Of a DNA stretch of 64,000 nt, positions 28,636-37,885 are shown piece after piece. The first letter of the stretch is position 1. The number at the start of each line of letters is the position of its first letter. This DNA is from Mucilaginibacter sp. CSA2-8R. Its GTDB lineage: Bacteria > Bacteroidota > Bacteroidia > Sphingobacteriales > Sphingobacteriaceae. Made by a program: the position numbers and the translations under genes. Under the pieces are notes generated by a model. That model saw only the letters and a program-made list of their open reading frames with translations, made no database searches and had not been told where the DNA came from. The stretch lies in the NCBI RefSeq assembly GCF_038806765.1, contig NZ_CP152389.1, forward strand, positions 3,968,001 through 4,032,000. Direction: 5' to 3'.

Positions 28636-30246
28636 ATGAATAATACGGATAATAAAAGCCTTGCAATAACGACCAATTCCTTTTCGCGCGGCGTGAATCT
28701 GCATTTAGCCTCGGTTAAGGATAAGATTTGGGATATAATTATCATTGGTGGTGGTGCCACCGGTTTAGGTGCCGCCGTTGATGCAGCCACCCGGGGCTTA
28801 TCAACCTTGTTACTTGAACAGGCAGATTTTGCTAAAGGTACATCGAGCCGGGCTACAAAACTTGTGCACGGTGGAGTACGTTATCTGGCCCAGGGTGATA
28901 TTGCACTGGTGCGCGAAGCACTCAGAGAGCGTGGTTTGCTATTCAAAAACGCACCGCACCTGGTAAAAAACCAAAGTTTCATTATCCCAAACTATAGCTG
29001 GTGGGATAGGGTGTTTTACACCATAGGCCTTACTTTGTATGATATGCTGGCAGGTAAGTTAAGTTTTGGTCGGGCGGCGCATATTAACAAACAGCAAGTT
29101 TTAAAACGTTTGCCTACTATACAGAAAAAAAATCTGCACGGAGGCGTAGTATATCACGATGGACAGTTTGATGATGCACGACTGGCAGTAAATTTAGCAC
29201 AGACCGCTATTGAGCAAGGTGCGGTAGTGCTTAATTATGTAAAGGTTATTACGCTCGAAAAAGATGCCGATGGCAAAGTTGCCGGTGTAAAAGCCGTTGA
29301 TGCAGAAACAGACATTACTTATACGTTTAAAGCCCGAACGGTAATTAATGCCACCGGCATTTTTGTGGATGAGATACTGCGTATGGATGCACCTGAAAAA
29401 AAGCCTATAGTTAGGCCCAGCCAGGGTGTGCACCTGGTACTTGATGCCTCGTTTATGCCAGCTGAGGATGCATTAATGATTCCTAAAACATCTGATGGCC
29501 GGGTGCTGTTTGCGGTGCCATGGCACGGTAAATTGCTGGTAGGCACAACAGACACGCTGATTGAAGAAAGCAATATGGAGCCTATAGCGCTCGAAAATGA
29601 AATAAAGTTTATCTTAGAAACAGCTGGTCAGTATCTTACAAAAGTTCCTGCCCGCCGCGATGTACTTAGTGTATTTGCAGGCCTGCGTCCATTAGCCGCG
29701 CCGCAAAAGGGCTCATCTAAAACCAAAGAGATTTCGCGCAGTCACAAAATAATGACCTCCGATACCGGCTTAGTTACTATTACCGGGGGCAAATGGACAA
29801 CCTATCGCCGGATGGGTGAGGATGTAGTAAACGTTGCCGTTAAAACAGGGAAGCTTAAACCTGGACCAAGTAAAACCGCAAACTTAGCTATTCACGGAAG
29901 CTTACCTAAGCCGGATTACAGCACGCACTGGTATGTATATGGTGCCGACAGGCATTTTATCGAAATATTAACTAAAGAAAATACGGATTGGGCGCACCGT
30001 GTGCACCCTGATGATGAGTATACCCGGGCAGAAGTGATTTGGTCGGTTAGAAACGAAATGGCCCGAACAGTAGAAGATATACTAGCCCGGCGCGTGCGCT
30101 TACTGTTTTTAAACGCCCGTTTAGCTATACAAATGGCTCCGGCCGTAGCCGAATTGATGGCCGGTCAACTAAACAAAGATCGCGAGTGGCAACGGCAGCA
30201 AGTTGAAGCATTTAATCAGATCGCCGAAAACTATGTATTGAAGTAA
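28636..30246 (+). CDS. glpD: FAD-dependent glycerol-3-phosphate dehydrogenase
   Basis: Membrane-associated flavoenzyme oxidising sn-glycerol-3-phosphate to dihydroxyacetone phosphate and passing electrons to quinone. The 536 residues match the usual GlpD length. The FAD-binding motif IIGGGATGLGAA is at about residues 36-47, followed by the GlpD signatures GTSSRATKLVHGGVRYLAQG and GGKWTTYRRMGED. The C-terminal DAO_C domain includes DDEYTRAEVIWSVRNEMART. It is 66 nt upstream of glpK. Being embedded between GDPD and glpK within a SusCD locus, rather than in a stand-alone glp operon, is unusual. Confidence 0.95.
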   Translation: MNNTDNKSLAITTNSFSRGVNLHLASVKDKIWDIIIIGGGATGLGAAVDAATRGLSTLLLEQADFAKGTSSRATKLVHGGVRYLAQGDIALVREALRERGLLFKNAPHLVKNQSFIIPNYSWWDRVFYTIGLTLYDMLAGKLSFGRAAHINKQQVLKRLPTIQKKNLHGGVVYHDGQFDDARLAVNLAQTAIEQGAVVLNYVKVITLEKDADGKVAGVKAVDAETDITYTFKARTVINATGIFVDEILRMDAPEKKPIVRPSQGVHLVLDASFMPAEDALMIPKTSDGRVLFAVPWHGKLLVGTTDTLIEESNMEPIALENEIKFILETAGQYLTKVPARRDVLSVFAGLRPLAAPQKGSSKTKEISRSHKIMTSDTGLVTITGGKWTTYRRMGEDVVNVAVKTGKLKPGPSKTANLAIHGSLPKPDYSTHWYVYGADRHFIEILTKENTDWAHRVHPDDEYTRAEVIWSVRNEMARTVEDILARRVRLLFLNARLAIQMAPAVAELMAGQLNKDREWQRQQVEAFNQIAENYVLK

Positions 30247-30312
30247 TTACACACACTGAGCCAATCGCGTACTGCCAATTTTAAAGAAGCAATAACCTGT
30301 AATCCTACTTTT

Positions 30313-31830
30313 ATGGAAGAATACGTTTTGTCCCTTGACCAGGGAACAACCAGTTCACGTGCTATTTTATTTAACCATGCCGGTGAAATTATTGCGCTGG
30401 CGCAAAAAGAATTTGAACAGCATTTTCCCAAACCAGGCTGGGTAGAGCATGACCCTAACGAAATCTGGTCGAGCCAGGCTGGTGTGGCTGCCGAGGTTAT
30501 TGCAAAGGCAGGTTTAGATAGTAGCCAAATTAAAGCAATTGGTGTTACTAATCAACGCGAAACTACCATAGTATGGAACCGCATAACCGGCGAGGCTATT
30601 TACCATGCAATTGTATGGCAAGACCGCCGCACGGCCCCCTTCTGTGATCAATTAAAACAGGAAGGTTATAGCGATTTGATTCGCGAAAAAACCGGCTTAG
30701 TGATAGACGCCTATTTTTCGGGCTCAAAAATCCGGTGGATATTAGATAACGTAGCTGGAGCGCGTATGCAGGCAGAGCGCGGCGAACTGGCGTTTGGTAC
30801 GGTAGATAGTTGGCTGGTGTGGAAATTTACACAAGGACGGGAACATGTTACCGATATCACCAATGCCAGCCGGACCATGCTTTTTAACATCCAAACGCAG
30901 CAATGGGATGATGAGCTGCTTTCGTTGATGGATATCCCAAGATGTTTACTACCCGAAGTAAAGCAATCCAGTGAAGTTTGCGGCTATACCGCCAGCACCT
31001 TTTTTGGCAGCCCCCTCCCTATTGCGGGTATAGCCGGCGATCAGCATGCTGCTTTATTCGGGCAGATGTGCATTGACAGAGCTATGGTTAAAAACACCTA
31101 CGGCACAGGCTGCTTTATGCTGATGAATATTGGCGACCAATACATCGAATCGAAAAACAACTTACTTACCACCATTGCCTGGAAAATTAACAACCAAATT
31201 CAATATGCTTTTGAAGGAAGTATCTTTATTGCCGGCGCCGTTGTACAGTGGCTGCGCGATGGTTTGGGTGTAATTAAAACAGCAGCCGAAATTGAGCAAC
31301 TGGCTTTGAGTGTTGACGATACCGGTGGTGTATATTTTGTACCTGCTTTTGCCGGCTTGGGTGCCCCGTACTGGAACCCGGAAGCCAGAGGAACCATTAC
31401 CGGGCTTACCAGGGGGACCAAAGCGGGGCATATTGCCCGGGCTGCACTGGCTGCAATTGCTTACCAGACCCGGGATGTCTTGAAAGCCATGGAAGCCGAT
31501 GCAGGTACCAGTATTAAGGAGTTGCGGGTAGATGGCGGTGCAACCGGAAATGACTTATTAATGCAGTTTCAGGCAGATATATTGAACTGTAATGTTATAC
31601 GCCCCCACATTGTAGAAACTACAGCATTAGGAGCGGCCTACCTAGCCGGTTTGGCCGTAGGCTTTTGGAAAGATATCGCCGAAATTCAGCAGCTATGGAC
31701 AGTGGAAAAGAAATTTATGCCCGGTGAGGACCTAACTGATGTGCAGACCAAAATAGAAGGCTGGAAACGTGCTGTATACACTGCCCAATCTTGGGCTAAC
31801 GGCGGGCAGACATCTGTAAACAAACTTTAA
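30313..31830 (+). CDS. glpK: Glycerol kinase
   Basis: Cytoplasmic FGGY-family kinase phosphorylating glycerol to glycerol-3-phosphate. It has 505 residues, the standard length. The N-terminal phosphate loop DQGTTSSRA is at residues 9-17. Other conserved segments are GVTNQRETTIVWNRITGE, WQDRRT, SGSKIRWILD, GIAGDQHAALFGQ, KNTYGTGCF and the C-terminal VDGGATGNDLLMQFQAD. Neighbours are glpD upstream and glpF 17 nt downstream, so free glycerol released outside can be channelled to the same pool as glycerol-3-phosphate. Confidence 0.97.
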   Translation: MEEYVLSLDQGTTSSRAILFNHAGEIIALAQKEFEQHFPKPGWVEHDPNEIWSSQAGVAAEVIAKAGLDSSQIKAIGVTNQRETTIVWNRITGEAIYHAIVWQDRRTAPFCDQLKQEGYSDLIREKTGLVIDAYFSGSKIRWILDNVAGARMQAERGELAFGTVDSWLVWKFTQGREHVTDITNASRTMLFNIQTQQWDDELLSLMDIPRCLLPEVKQSSEVCGYTASTFFGSPLPIAGIAGDQHAALFGQMCIDRAMVKNTYGTGCFMLMNIGDQYIESKNNLLTTIAWKINNQIQYAFEGSIFIAGAVVQWLRDGLGVIKTAAEIEQLALSVDDTGGVYFVPAFAGLGAPYWNPEARGTITGLTRGTKAGHIARAALAAIAYQTRDVLKAMEADAGTSIKELRVDGGATGNDLLMQFQADILNCNVIRPHIVETTALGAAYLAGLAVGFWKDIAEIQQLWTVEKKFMPGEDLTDVQTKIEGWKRAVYTAQSWANGGQTSVNKL

Positions 31831-31847
31831 CTCTAAAATTTCGACAT

Positions 31848-32576
31848 ATGTCTCCTTTTATTGCCGAATTTATCGGCACTATGCTACTTATTTTATTAGG
31901 CGATGGCGTGGTTGCTAACGTATTATTAAAAGATACAAAAGGAAATAACAGCGGCTGGCTTGTCATTACGACGGCGTGGGGCCTTGCCGTATTTGTAGGT
32001 GTAGTTGTGGCCGGCCCTTATAGCGGAGCGCATCTTAATCCGGCTGTTACGCTTACTTTAGCCTTAACCGGAAAATTTGCTTGGGCAATGGTGCCGGCTT
32101 ATGTACTGGCGCAACTATTAGGCGCAGCGGCAGGTGCCGTTTTGGTTTGGCTCATGTATTTTGATCATTTTAGGCGCACTAAAAACCCAGATCATGTACT
32201 GGCGGTATTTTGTACAGGGCCGGCTGTGCGTAATTACATCTCCAACACAACCAGTGAAGTGATCGGGTCGTTTGTACTGCTTTTCACTATCATGTATATT
32301 TCTGGAGCCGAAGTTACACCTACAAAAGTGCCTATAGGTTTAGGCTCCGTAGGTGCTTTACCGGTAGCTTTACTGGTTTGGGTTATTGGCTTATCGCTGG
32401 GCGGAACAACAGGTTATGCAATTAATCCGGCGCGTGACCTGGGGCCGCGGCTGATACACAGCTTACTACCCCTTAAAGGTAAAGGCACAAGCGATTGGGG
32501 CTATGCCTGGATTCCAGTTGTCGGACCGTTAGCGGGCGGGGCATTAGCGGCTGGTTTATACCTGCTTCTTCAATAA
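31848..32576 (+). CDS. glpF: Glycerol facilitator (aquaglyceroporin)
   Basis: Inner-membrane MIP channel of 242 residues with six helices and two half-helices. Both NPA boxes are present: HLNPAVTL (N64) and YAINPARDLGP (N193). The Asp after the second NPAR (D196) is the glyceroporin signature and favours glycerol over water. Located between glpK and the GH125 gene, 34 nt before the latter. Confidence 0.96.
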   Translation: MSPFIAEFIGTMLLILLGDGVVANVLLKDTKGNNSGWLVITTAWGLAVFVGVVVAGPYSGAHLNPAVTLTLALTGKFAWAMVPAYVLAQLLGAAAGAVLVWLMYFDHFRRTKNPDHVLAVFCTGPAVRNYISNTTSEVIGSFVLLFTIMYISGAEVTPTKVPIGLGSVGALPVALLVWVIGLSLGGTTGYAINPARDLGPRLIHSLLPLKGKGTSDWGYAWIPVVGPLAGGALAAGLYLLLQ

Positions 32577-32610
32577 ACAATCATTTTATTTCGATCAATA
32601 AAAACAGACT

Positions 32611-34032
32611 ATGCGCAGAAGTACCTTTTTGCAAAATGCAGGATTGCTTACGGGCAGCTTGCTTTTCAATAAATCCTTATTCGCTCAAGGTTTAGCTTTT
32701 GAAAGTAAGCGGCCGCCTTTAGCTCAACGTAACTTTACCAGTACCGCTATAGAGGATGTTATTACAAAGTTTAAATCGAAGGTAAAAGACAAAGAACTGG
32801 CCTGGCTTTTTGAAAATTGTTTCCCAAATACTTTAGATACAACTGTTTTTTTTGCCGACAGAGATGGTGCGCCCGATACCTATGTAATTACCGGCGACAT
32901 TGATGCGATGTGGCTTCGTGATAGTTCGGCCCAAGTTTGGCCTTACTTATCTTTTTTAAAAAACGACACTAAACTTCAGCAACTGATTGCAGGCGTCATC
33001 AACCGACAAACTTACTTCATACAGCAAGACCCCTATGCTAACGCATTTTATAAAGACACGTCGAAAGTAAGCCGCTGGGCCAGTGACCGTACTGATATGA
33101 AACCTGGCATTCATGAGCGTAAGTGGGAAATTGATTCGTTGTGTTACCCTATCAGGCTGGCATACCGTTACTGGAAAGAAACGGGCGATGTTAAACCCTT
33201 TAACGCCAACTGGAAGGAGTCTGTACAGCTCATCTTGAAAACCTTTAAAGAACAACAACGCAAAACCGATCACGGACCGTACCATTTTCAGCGGGCAACT
33301 GAAGGCGCTATCGGCACATTGCCGATGAAAGGCTATGGTTTTCCCGTGAAACCCAACGGCCTTATCTGCTCAATGTTCAGGCCCAGTGATGATGCCACCA
33401 TTTTTCCCTTCCTGATACCGTCAAACTTTTTTGCCGTAGTAAGCTTAAAACAAGCTGCCGAAATAGTCAATGCTATTTTTAAAGATAACATTTTGGCCAC
33501 TAATTTGGAGAACCTGGCGACCGAAGTTCATCAAGCGCTGCGCCAATCTGCCATCGTTCGGCACCCAACGTTTGGAAAGATATATGCCTTTGAGGTGGAC
33601 GGATATGGCAACCATAATTTAATGGATGATGCTAACCTACCCAGCTTGCTATCCCTGCCTTACTTAAATGCGCTTAAAGTCCAGGACCAGGTTTACCAAA
33701 ACACACGCCGCTTTGTATTATCGGGCAGTAATCCTTATTTCTACCAGGGAAATATGGCTGAAGGTACGGGTGGCCCGCACGTCGGCCGCGACAATATGGT
33801 ATGGCCATTGGGCATCATTGCCCGCGGGCTAACCAGCACTAACGATGCCGAGATCAGGCATTGCATTGCTATGCTAAAAGCTACGCATGCCGGCACCGGC
33901 TTTATTCACGAAACGTTCAACCAAGACAACCCGGCCGATTTTACGCGCAAATGGTTTGCCTGGGGAAACACCATATTTGGCGAATTTTCATGGAAGACTT
34001 TGACTACAAAGCCCCATTTGTTAAATGCCTAA
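32611..34032 (+). CDS. Exo-alpha-1,6-mannosidase (GH125)
   Basis: Metal-independent exo-mannosidase family of 473 residues. The N-terminus MRRSTFLQNAGLLTGSLLF is a signal with a twin arginine, cleaved near residue 26 (LFAQ). GH125 landmarks: TGDIDAMWLRDSSAQVWPY at about 95-112, KWEIDSLCYPIRLAYRYW, MFRPSDDATIFPFLIPSN and YQGNMAEGTGGPHVGRDN. The family removes alpha-1,6-linked mannose, for example from N-glycan or yeast mannan cores. Here it sits between glpF and glpT (18 nt before the latter), implying a mannose-containing glycerophosphate glycan or a mixed substrate. It complements the GH76/GH92 genes at the right end of the window. Confidence 0.94.
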   Translation: MRRSTFLQNAGLLTGSLLFNKSLFAQGLAFESKRPPLAQRNFTSTAIEDVITKFKSKVKDKELAWLFENCFPNTLDTTVFFADRDGAPDTYVITGDIDAMWLRDSSAQVWPYLSFLKNDTKLQQLIAGVINRQTYFIQQDPYANAFYKDTSKVSRWASDRTDMKPGIHERKWEIDSLCYPIRLAYRYWKETGDVKPFNANWKESVQLILKTFKEQQRKTDHGPYHFQRATEGAIGTLPMKGYGFPVKPNGLICSMFRPSDDATIFPFLIPSNFFAVVSLKQAAEIVNAIFKDNILATNLENLATEVHQALRQSAIVRHPTFGKIYAFEVDGYGNHNLMDDANLPSLLSLPYLNALKVQDQVYQNTRRFVLSGSNPYFYQGNMAEGTGGPHVGRDNMVWPLGIIARGLTSTNDAEIRHCIAMLKATHAGTGFIHETFNQDNPADFTRKWFAWGNTIFGEFSWKTLTTKPHLLNA

Positions 34033-34050
34033 TTGTTAAACAGATACATA

Positions 34051-35403
34051 ATGATAAACATATTTTCGCCCGCAGCTCATCAAACGCCACTGCCGGAAAA
34101 TCAGGTTGACGAAAAATATCAGGTTATGCGCTGGCAAGTATTTATCGGCATATTTTTAGGATATGCTGGTTACTACCTCGTCAGGAAGAACTTTTCGTTA
34201 GTCATGCCCGACCTGGTAAAACTGGGGTACACAAAATCAAGTTTAGGATTTGCCTTATCAGCCGGAGGTATTGCTTACGGCTTAAGTAAGTTTTTAATGG
34301 GCAATCTGTCTGACCGCAGCAACGCACGGTACTTTTTGAGTATTGGCTTACTATTATCAGCAATCTGTATGATTGTAATGGGAACCATGTCGTGGGCTAC
34401 TTCATCGGTAATAATCATGTTTGCCATATTATTAATTAATGGCTGGTTTCAGGGCATGGGCTGGGCGCCATGCGGCCGGGTGGTCGTGCATTGGTTTTCT
34501 ACCCGAGAACGCGGCCGCACCATGTCTGTCTGGAACTGTGCACATAATGTGGGCGGTGCATTAATGGGCGCAGTAGTCTATTTAGCTATTGTCCTTTTGG
34601 CATCGTGGCAAAGCAAGTTATATCTCCCCGGGTGCGTAGCTTTGGCATTTGCTTTCATCGCTTTTTTACTGGTACGCGATACGCCACAATCAGTGGGGCT
34701 GCCACCGATAGAAGCTTACAAAAATGACTACCCTAAAAATTATTCATCCTCTCATGAAAATGAATTAACAGCGAAGGAAATATTTTTCAATTTCGTTTTT
34801 AATAACCGCCTGTTGTGGTATATAGCTTTTGCTAATGCATTTGTGTATCTGATAAGGCAAGGTATTCAGGACTGGGCTCCTACTTATCTAACAGAGGTAA
34901 AACATTTAACCCAAAAAGATATCAGCTGGTCGTATTCCTACTTCGAAATTGCAGGCATCCCCGGTACACTGATTTGTGGCTGGATGAGCGATAAAATATT
35001 TAAGGGGCGGCGTGCACCAGCCACCATTATATATATGTTGCTCATCATTATGGCTGTGCTGGTGTATTGGCAATGCCCGGTTAATAATTTGTTAATAGCT
35101 AACGCCTCGTTAATCTCTATTGGATTTCTTATTTATGGCCCGGTAATGTTGATAGGTGTACAGGCCCTTGATTTAGTGCCCAAAAAGGCAGCTGGAACGG
35201 CGGCCGGCCTTACCTGTTTTTTTGGGTATATGGGCAGTGCATTATTTGCTAATATTGCTATCGGTCAGGTCATAGACCGTTTTGGTTGGAGTGCATCTTT
35301 TTATGTAATTATAGTAGCTTGTGTACTATCTATATTTTTTACAGCGCTGACGTGGAAAAGAGAAAAAGCCAACTTGTTAGATAGTACAGGTAACTTTAAT
35401 TAA
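34051..35403 (+). CDS. glpT: Glycerol-3-phosphate:phosphate antiporter
   Basis: Inner-membrane OPA-family MFS antiporter of 450 residues, importing glycerol-3-phosphate in exchange for phosphate. The ATG at 34051 (MINIFSPAAHQTPLPENQVD) is chosen over an in-frame TTG at 34033 because it matches the E. coli GlpT N-terminus almost position for position. Very close GlpT segments include GYYLVRKNF, GWFQGMGWAPCGR, VSVWNCAHNVGG-like (MSVWNCAHNVGG), RDTPQSVGLPPIEAYKNDYP, GIPGTLICGWMSD and GFLIYGPVMLIG. As the last gene of the array it supplies the uptake step for the product of the periplasmic GDPD. Confidence 0.95.
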   Translation: MINIFSPAAHQTPLPENQVDEKYQVMRWQVFIGIFLGYAGYYLVRKNFSLVMPDLVKLGYTKSSLGFALSAGGIAYGLSKFLMGNLSDRSNARYFLSIGLLLSAICMIVMGTMSWATSSVIIMFAILLINGWFQGMGWAPCGRVVVHWFSTRERGRTMSVWNCAHNVGGALMGAVVYLAIVLLASWQSKLYLPGCVALAFAFIAFLLVRDTPQSVGLPPIEAYKNDYPKNYSSSHENELTAKEIFFNFVFNNRLLWYIAFANAFVYLIRQGIQDWAPTYLTEVKHLTQKDISWSYSYFEIAGIPGTLICGWMSDKIFKGRRAPATIIYMLLIIMAVLVYWQCPVNNLLIANASLISIGFLIYGPVMLIGVQALDLVPKKAAGTAAGLTCFFGYMGSALFANIAIGQVIDRFGWSASFYVIIVACVLSIFFTALTWKREKANLLDSTGNFN

Positions 35404-35462
35404 ACCCGGTGTTTGGCAATAGTAAACTTAGCCGCCCCGGTCATGAACAGATCCGAAACAGA

Positions 35463-35643
35463 ACGGTGATTGCTATTGAATGTGATAGTGGTTGCCAACA
35501 GTGATTGGGTGATTGACCTTGGTCCCAGTGCTGGTGACCAAGGAGGCACCATAGTGGCTCAAGGTACTCCTAAAGATGTTGCTAAGAGCGACCAAAGCAA
35601 AACGGCACCGTATCTGCGCAACTCAATCTATGGTAAATCATAA
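35463..35643 (+). pseudogene. uvrA C-terminal remnant
   Basis: A short decayed fragment matches the extreme C-terminus of excinuclease subunit UvrA. TVIAIE in one frame corresponds to the Walker B end before EHNLDV. After a +1 type shift, SDWVIDLGPSAGDQGGTIV and AQGTPKDVAKSDQSKTAPYL follow, ending in a TAA at 35641-35643. Everything upstream in UvrA is missing, so the piece is non-functional and is presumably debris from a duplicated or displaced gene. Confidence 0.85.
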
Positions 35644-35662
35644 TTATATAAAGGGTTATCAA

Positions 35663-35684
35663 TTTCACGCAGCGTGCCGTGAAA
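35663..35684. repeat. small hairpin after uvrA remnant
   Basis: TTTCACG (35663-35669) and CGTGAAA (35678-35684) form a perfect 7-bp inverted repeat with an 8-nt loop, 20 nt past the uvrA stop codon. It may be the decayed gene's old terminator; no T-run follows. Confidence 0.45.
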
Positions 35685-36133
35685 TAAATGAGGTACAGCA
35701 ACTTCTTTGAACTACATTGGTATTAAATGGTGTCCGCGTTACTCTCTTTATCTGACGAGTATAAGCCAGCAAGACGATTGGAATTAAAGTCGTGGAGTAC
35801 ACTGGTCAGCATCCTACTGCACAAAGTAATATCCTTCTACATGCAGCGGCCCATGAATGTATCTATACATTACGCTGATTTCGTCCTTATGAGCCATGTG
35901 TTAGTCAGTCCGTTTGATGACCTATGCTTCTCGTAATTTAAAGCGCATAATTGAGGGATGATATAAAACAGCGAAAGATGCGTCGTTAAATATTGTAAAT
36001 ATTGCTTAAACCTCAATAGGCCGGCAGCTAGTTGCTCGAAATTTTGTTCACGCTGTAGTCACTTCTTACCCTAGAGATTGTCCCATTTAGGTAACGCGGC
36101 TCTTTAAAGCAGTTAAAGTGCCCCTTTAAGGCT

Positions 36134-37276
36134 TCAACTAGCACAGCCGGCTGGAGCAGAATTGAGCAGGTCAGGTACCGATACAATTTCAATATCGGTA
36201 AACATCCTCAGGTAAGCTTCAATAAATGGCTTGTGCGCTGCACCCACTACCAGTAGCGCACGGCCTCCGGCAATGGCTGCGGTTGCCTCGCGTATAGCTA
36301 CGGCCATTTGTAAGTTCTGCGCCTCCCATGCCGCAACGCGCTGACGGCCCAGCCGGCCCATTTTGGTACTTCGAAGCATAGAAAACCATTGCGCATCGGC
36401 ATCCATTTCAGCAAAGCGAGGCGAGTTTTTCCACTTGAACATCGGCATCACTTGCTCTGCAGAACTCAGTTTCATGGTATCTTCCCGAAAGGCGTGAAAA
36501 GCCTTCGTGTTATGATTAAAAAGTTCCTTAAGGCCCGGCTCCGCATTGACCGCTGCCTGCATGTCTTTATTGTCCGGCAATGCCACATCGCTGGCATGAT
36601 CGCCTGCCCCATAAACGCGTTCCAGGCCCACATCAGCGGCCACCCTGGCCGCTATGGATGACAGTTCACTGCGCAATTCGGCAAAGCGGGTTAAACGCTT
36701 AGCCAGCGAAGCCGATATGCCGTCCTGAGCTATCCGGTCACCGGCCCCCAGGCGCATCCATTGAACCGTTGCAGAGAAAGGCTCGGCCGCAGCAACAAAC
36801 AGCGCTGCCAGGCGCCTCCGCTGAGCCGGGCTCAGCGATCCCTTTTCAGCTAAACTATCTGCCTTAACCAACGCTTCAGCTGCGCTGAGATGGAGCTCGG
36901 CTTGAGCTGTTTTAGCCATTTCCAGGGTTGGTCCGGCATACTTTCCGGCATCTCCATGATAAGCTGCGTAAGCATCCAGTCCCATCACTTGCTCACCGGG
37001 TAAGGCTTCGGTCAGAATGACTTGGGGATTGTAGGCCCGCAAGCGACATAAAACAGGTTCCAGCCAGGCTGTCTGAAACTTACTGGAAGCTGCATCAAGA
37101 TGCCATACCCCTAGCACCATCACTTTGGTTGGCGGCAAGCCTAGTTGTTTTTTGGCAGCTGCCGGGTTGAATGCTTTGTTTTTTTGGGCGTGAGTCAATA
37201 CCGCATTAGTAAGTATTAAAAGAGTGATTAAGAATAGACGAAGAACCACTTTGCCGGATAGTAAATTTGATTTCAT
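36134..37276 (-). CDS. DUF5694-family exported protein
   Basis: Exported protein of about 380 residues and unknown function. The ATG at 37276 is preferred because it starts a clean signal peptide ending near residue 31 (LTHAQ); ATG at 37330 and TTG at 37360 lie upstream in frame. The core opens with KVMVLGVWHLDAASSKFQ and later VILTEALPGEQ, and ends with ALLVVGAAHKPFIEAYLRMF. This is a GxxHxD plus GxxH layout reminiscent of TraB/TIKI-like hydrolases. The gene is richer in G+C and in Ala, Leu and Arg codons than its neighbours, suggesting horizontal acquisition. It stands alone between gene debris and a long intergenic region. Confidence 0.75.
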   Translation of the reverse strand: MKSNLLSGKVVLRLFLITLLILTNAVLTHAQKNKAFNPAAAKKQLGLPPTKVMVLGVWHLDAASSKFQTAWLEPVLCRLRAYNPQVILTEALPGEQVMGLDAYAAYHGDAGKYAGPTLEMAKTAQAELHLSAAEALVKADSLAEKGSLSPAQRRRLAALFVAAAEPFSATVQWMRLGAGDRIAQDGISASLAKRLTRFAELRSELSSIAARVAADVGLERVYGAGDHASDVALPDNKDMQAAVNAEPGLKELFNHNTKAFHAFREDTMKLSSAEQVMPMFKWKNSPRFAEMDADAQWFSMLRSTKMGRLGRQRVAAWEAQNLQMAVAIREATAAIAGGRALLVVGAAHKPFIEAYLRMFTDIEIVSVPDLLNSAPAGCAS

Positions 37277-37885
37277 GTAAAGGATATTCTCCAAAGAGAA
37301 AGGTTGATGTAATGATGAATTTTTTAACATTACAAAGGTAACCTTGGGTAATGCGCACAAAATTATATTATACCAAACCCCTGTTTTCCTATATCAACCC
37401 GAAGATACTTGTACATCGACGTTCAGTTTAAATGATCTTTAACGGCAACCGTTCATGCTCACCAAAAAATCTTAAGGCACTCTATTATATTATTACATTA
37501 TACATCTTCACATCGCGTAACAACATTTCAACGTTTGTTTAACTTTTGTTAGTCCCGGGAAATTGACAGGAAATTTTCTTCCAATGCAGGCTACCATTTA
37601 ACTTAAATACTAAAACAGTTTGATAGTTATTTACTGAGCTTTACCCTAAGCGAGCAGCGGTGCAATACCTCTGTAGGCAAAAGCAGTGAACCTGCCTGAT
37701 GGAACAACCGCGGCTGGCCGGGCAAATCACTCCGAGAGAAATATCTCGCCGGGAACGCTTACCTGGACACCTTGAACGTACATGCCCATACAATAATATC
37801 CTGGTTTAAGACGATTCCAATAACCGATCATGATTACGGGTTTGTGCAATTTTAAAATTAGATTGTGCAAACAGACCGGGAGCCC
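37277..37885. other. long intergenic region
   Basis: About 600 bases upstream of the DUF5694 gene and downstream of the serine hydrolase operon. The part at about 37640-37780 is more G+C-rich than its surroundings and may be coding debris, but I could not match it to a family in any frame. A direct repeat of TTGTGCAA occurs near 37841 and 37863. No RNA gene is seen. Confidence 0.4.

Larger units (their letters stand above)
35404..36133. other. intergenic region with gene debris
   Basis: About 730 bases between glpT and the convergent DUF5694 gene. They contain a uvrA remnant (35463-35643) and a small hairpin just after it. A 69-codon plus-strand frame at 35727-35936 shows no recognisable family and is not called a gene. 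No terminator with a T-run is visible directly after glpT. Confidence 0.5.

Noticed and set aside
35727..35936. 69-codon plus-strand frame after the uvrA remnant
   Set aside because: No recognisable motif and no gene-like context; probably chance.
37640..37780. G+C-richer stretch as a gene remnant
   Set aside because: Short peptide-like runs appear in several frames, but none could be tied to a protein family.
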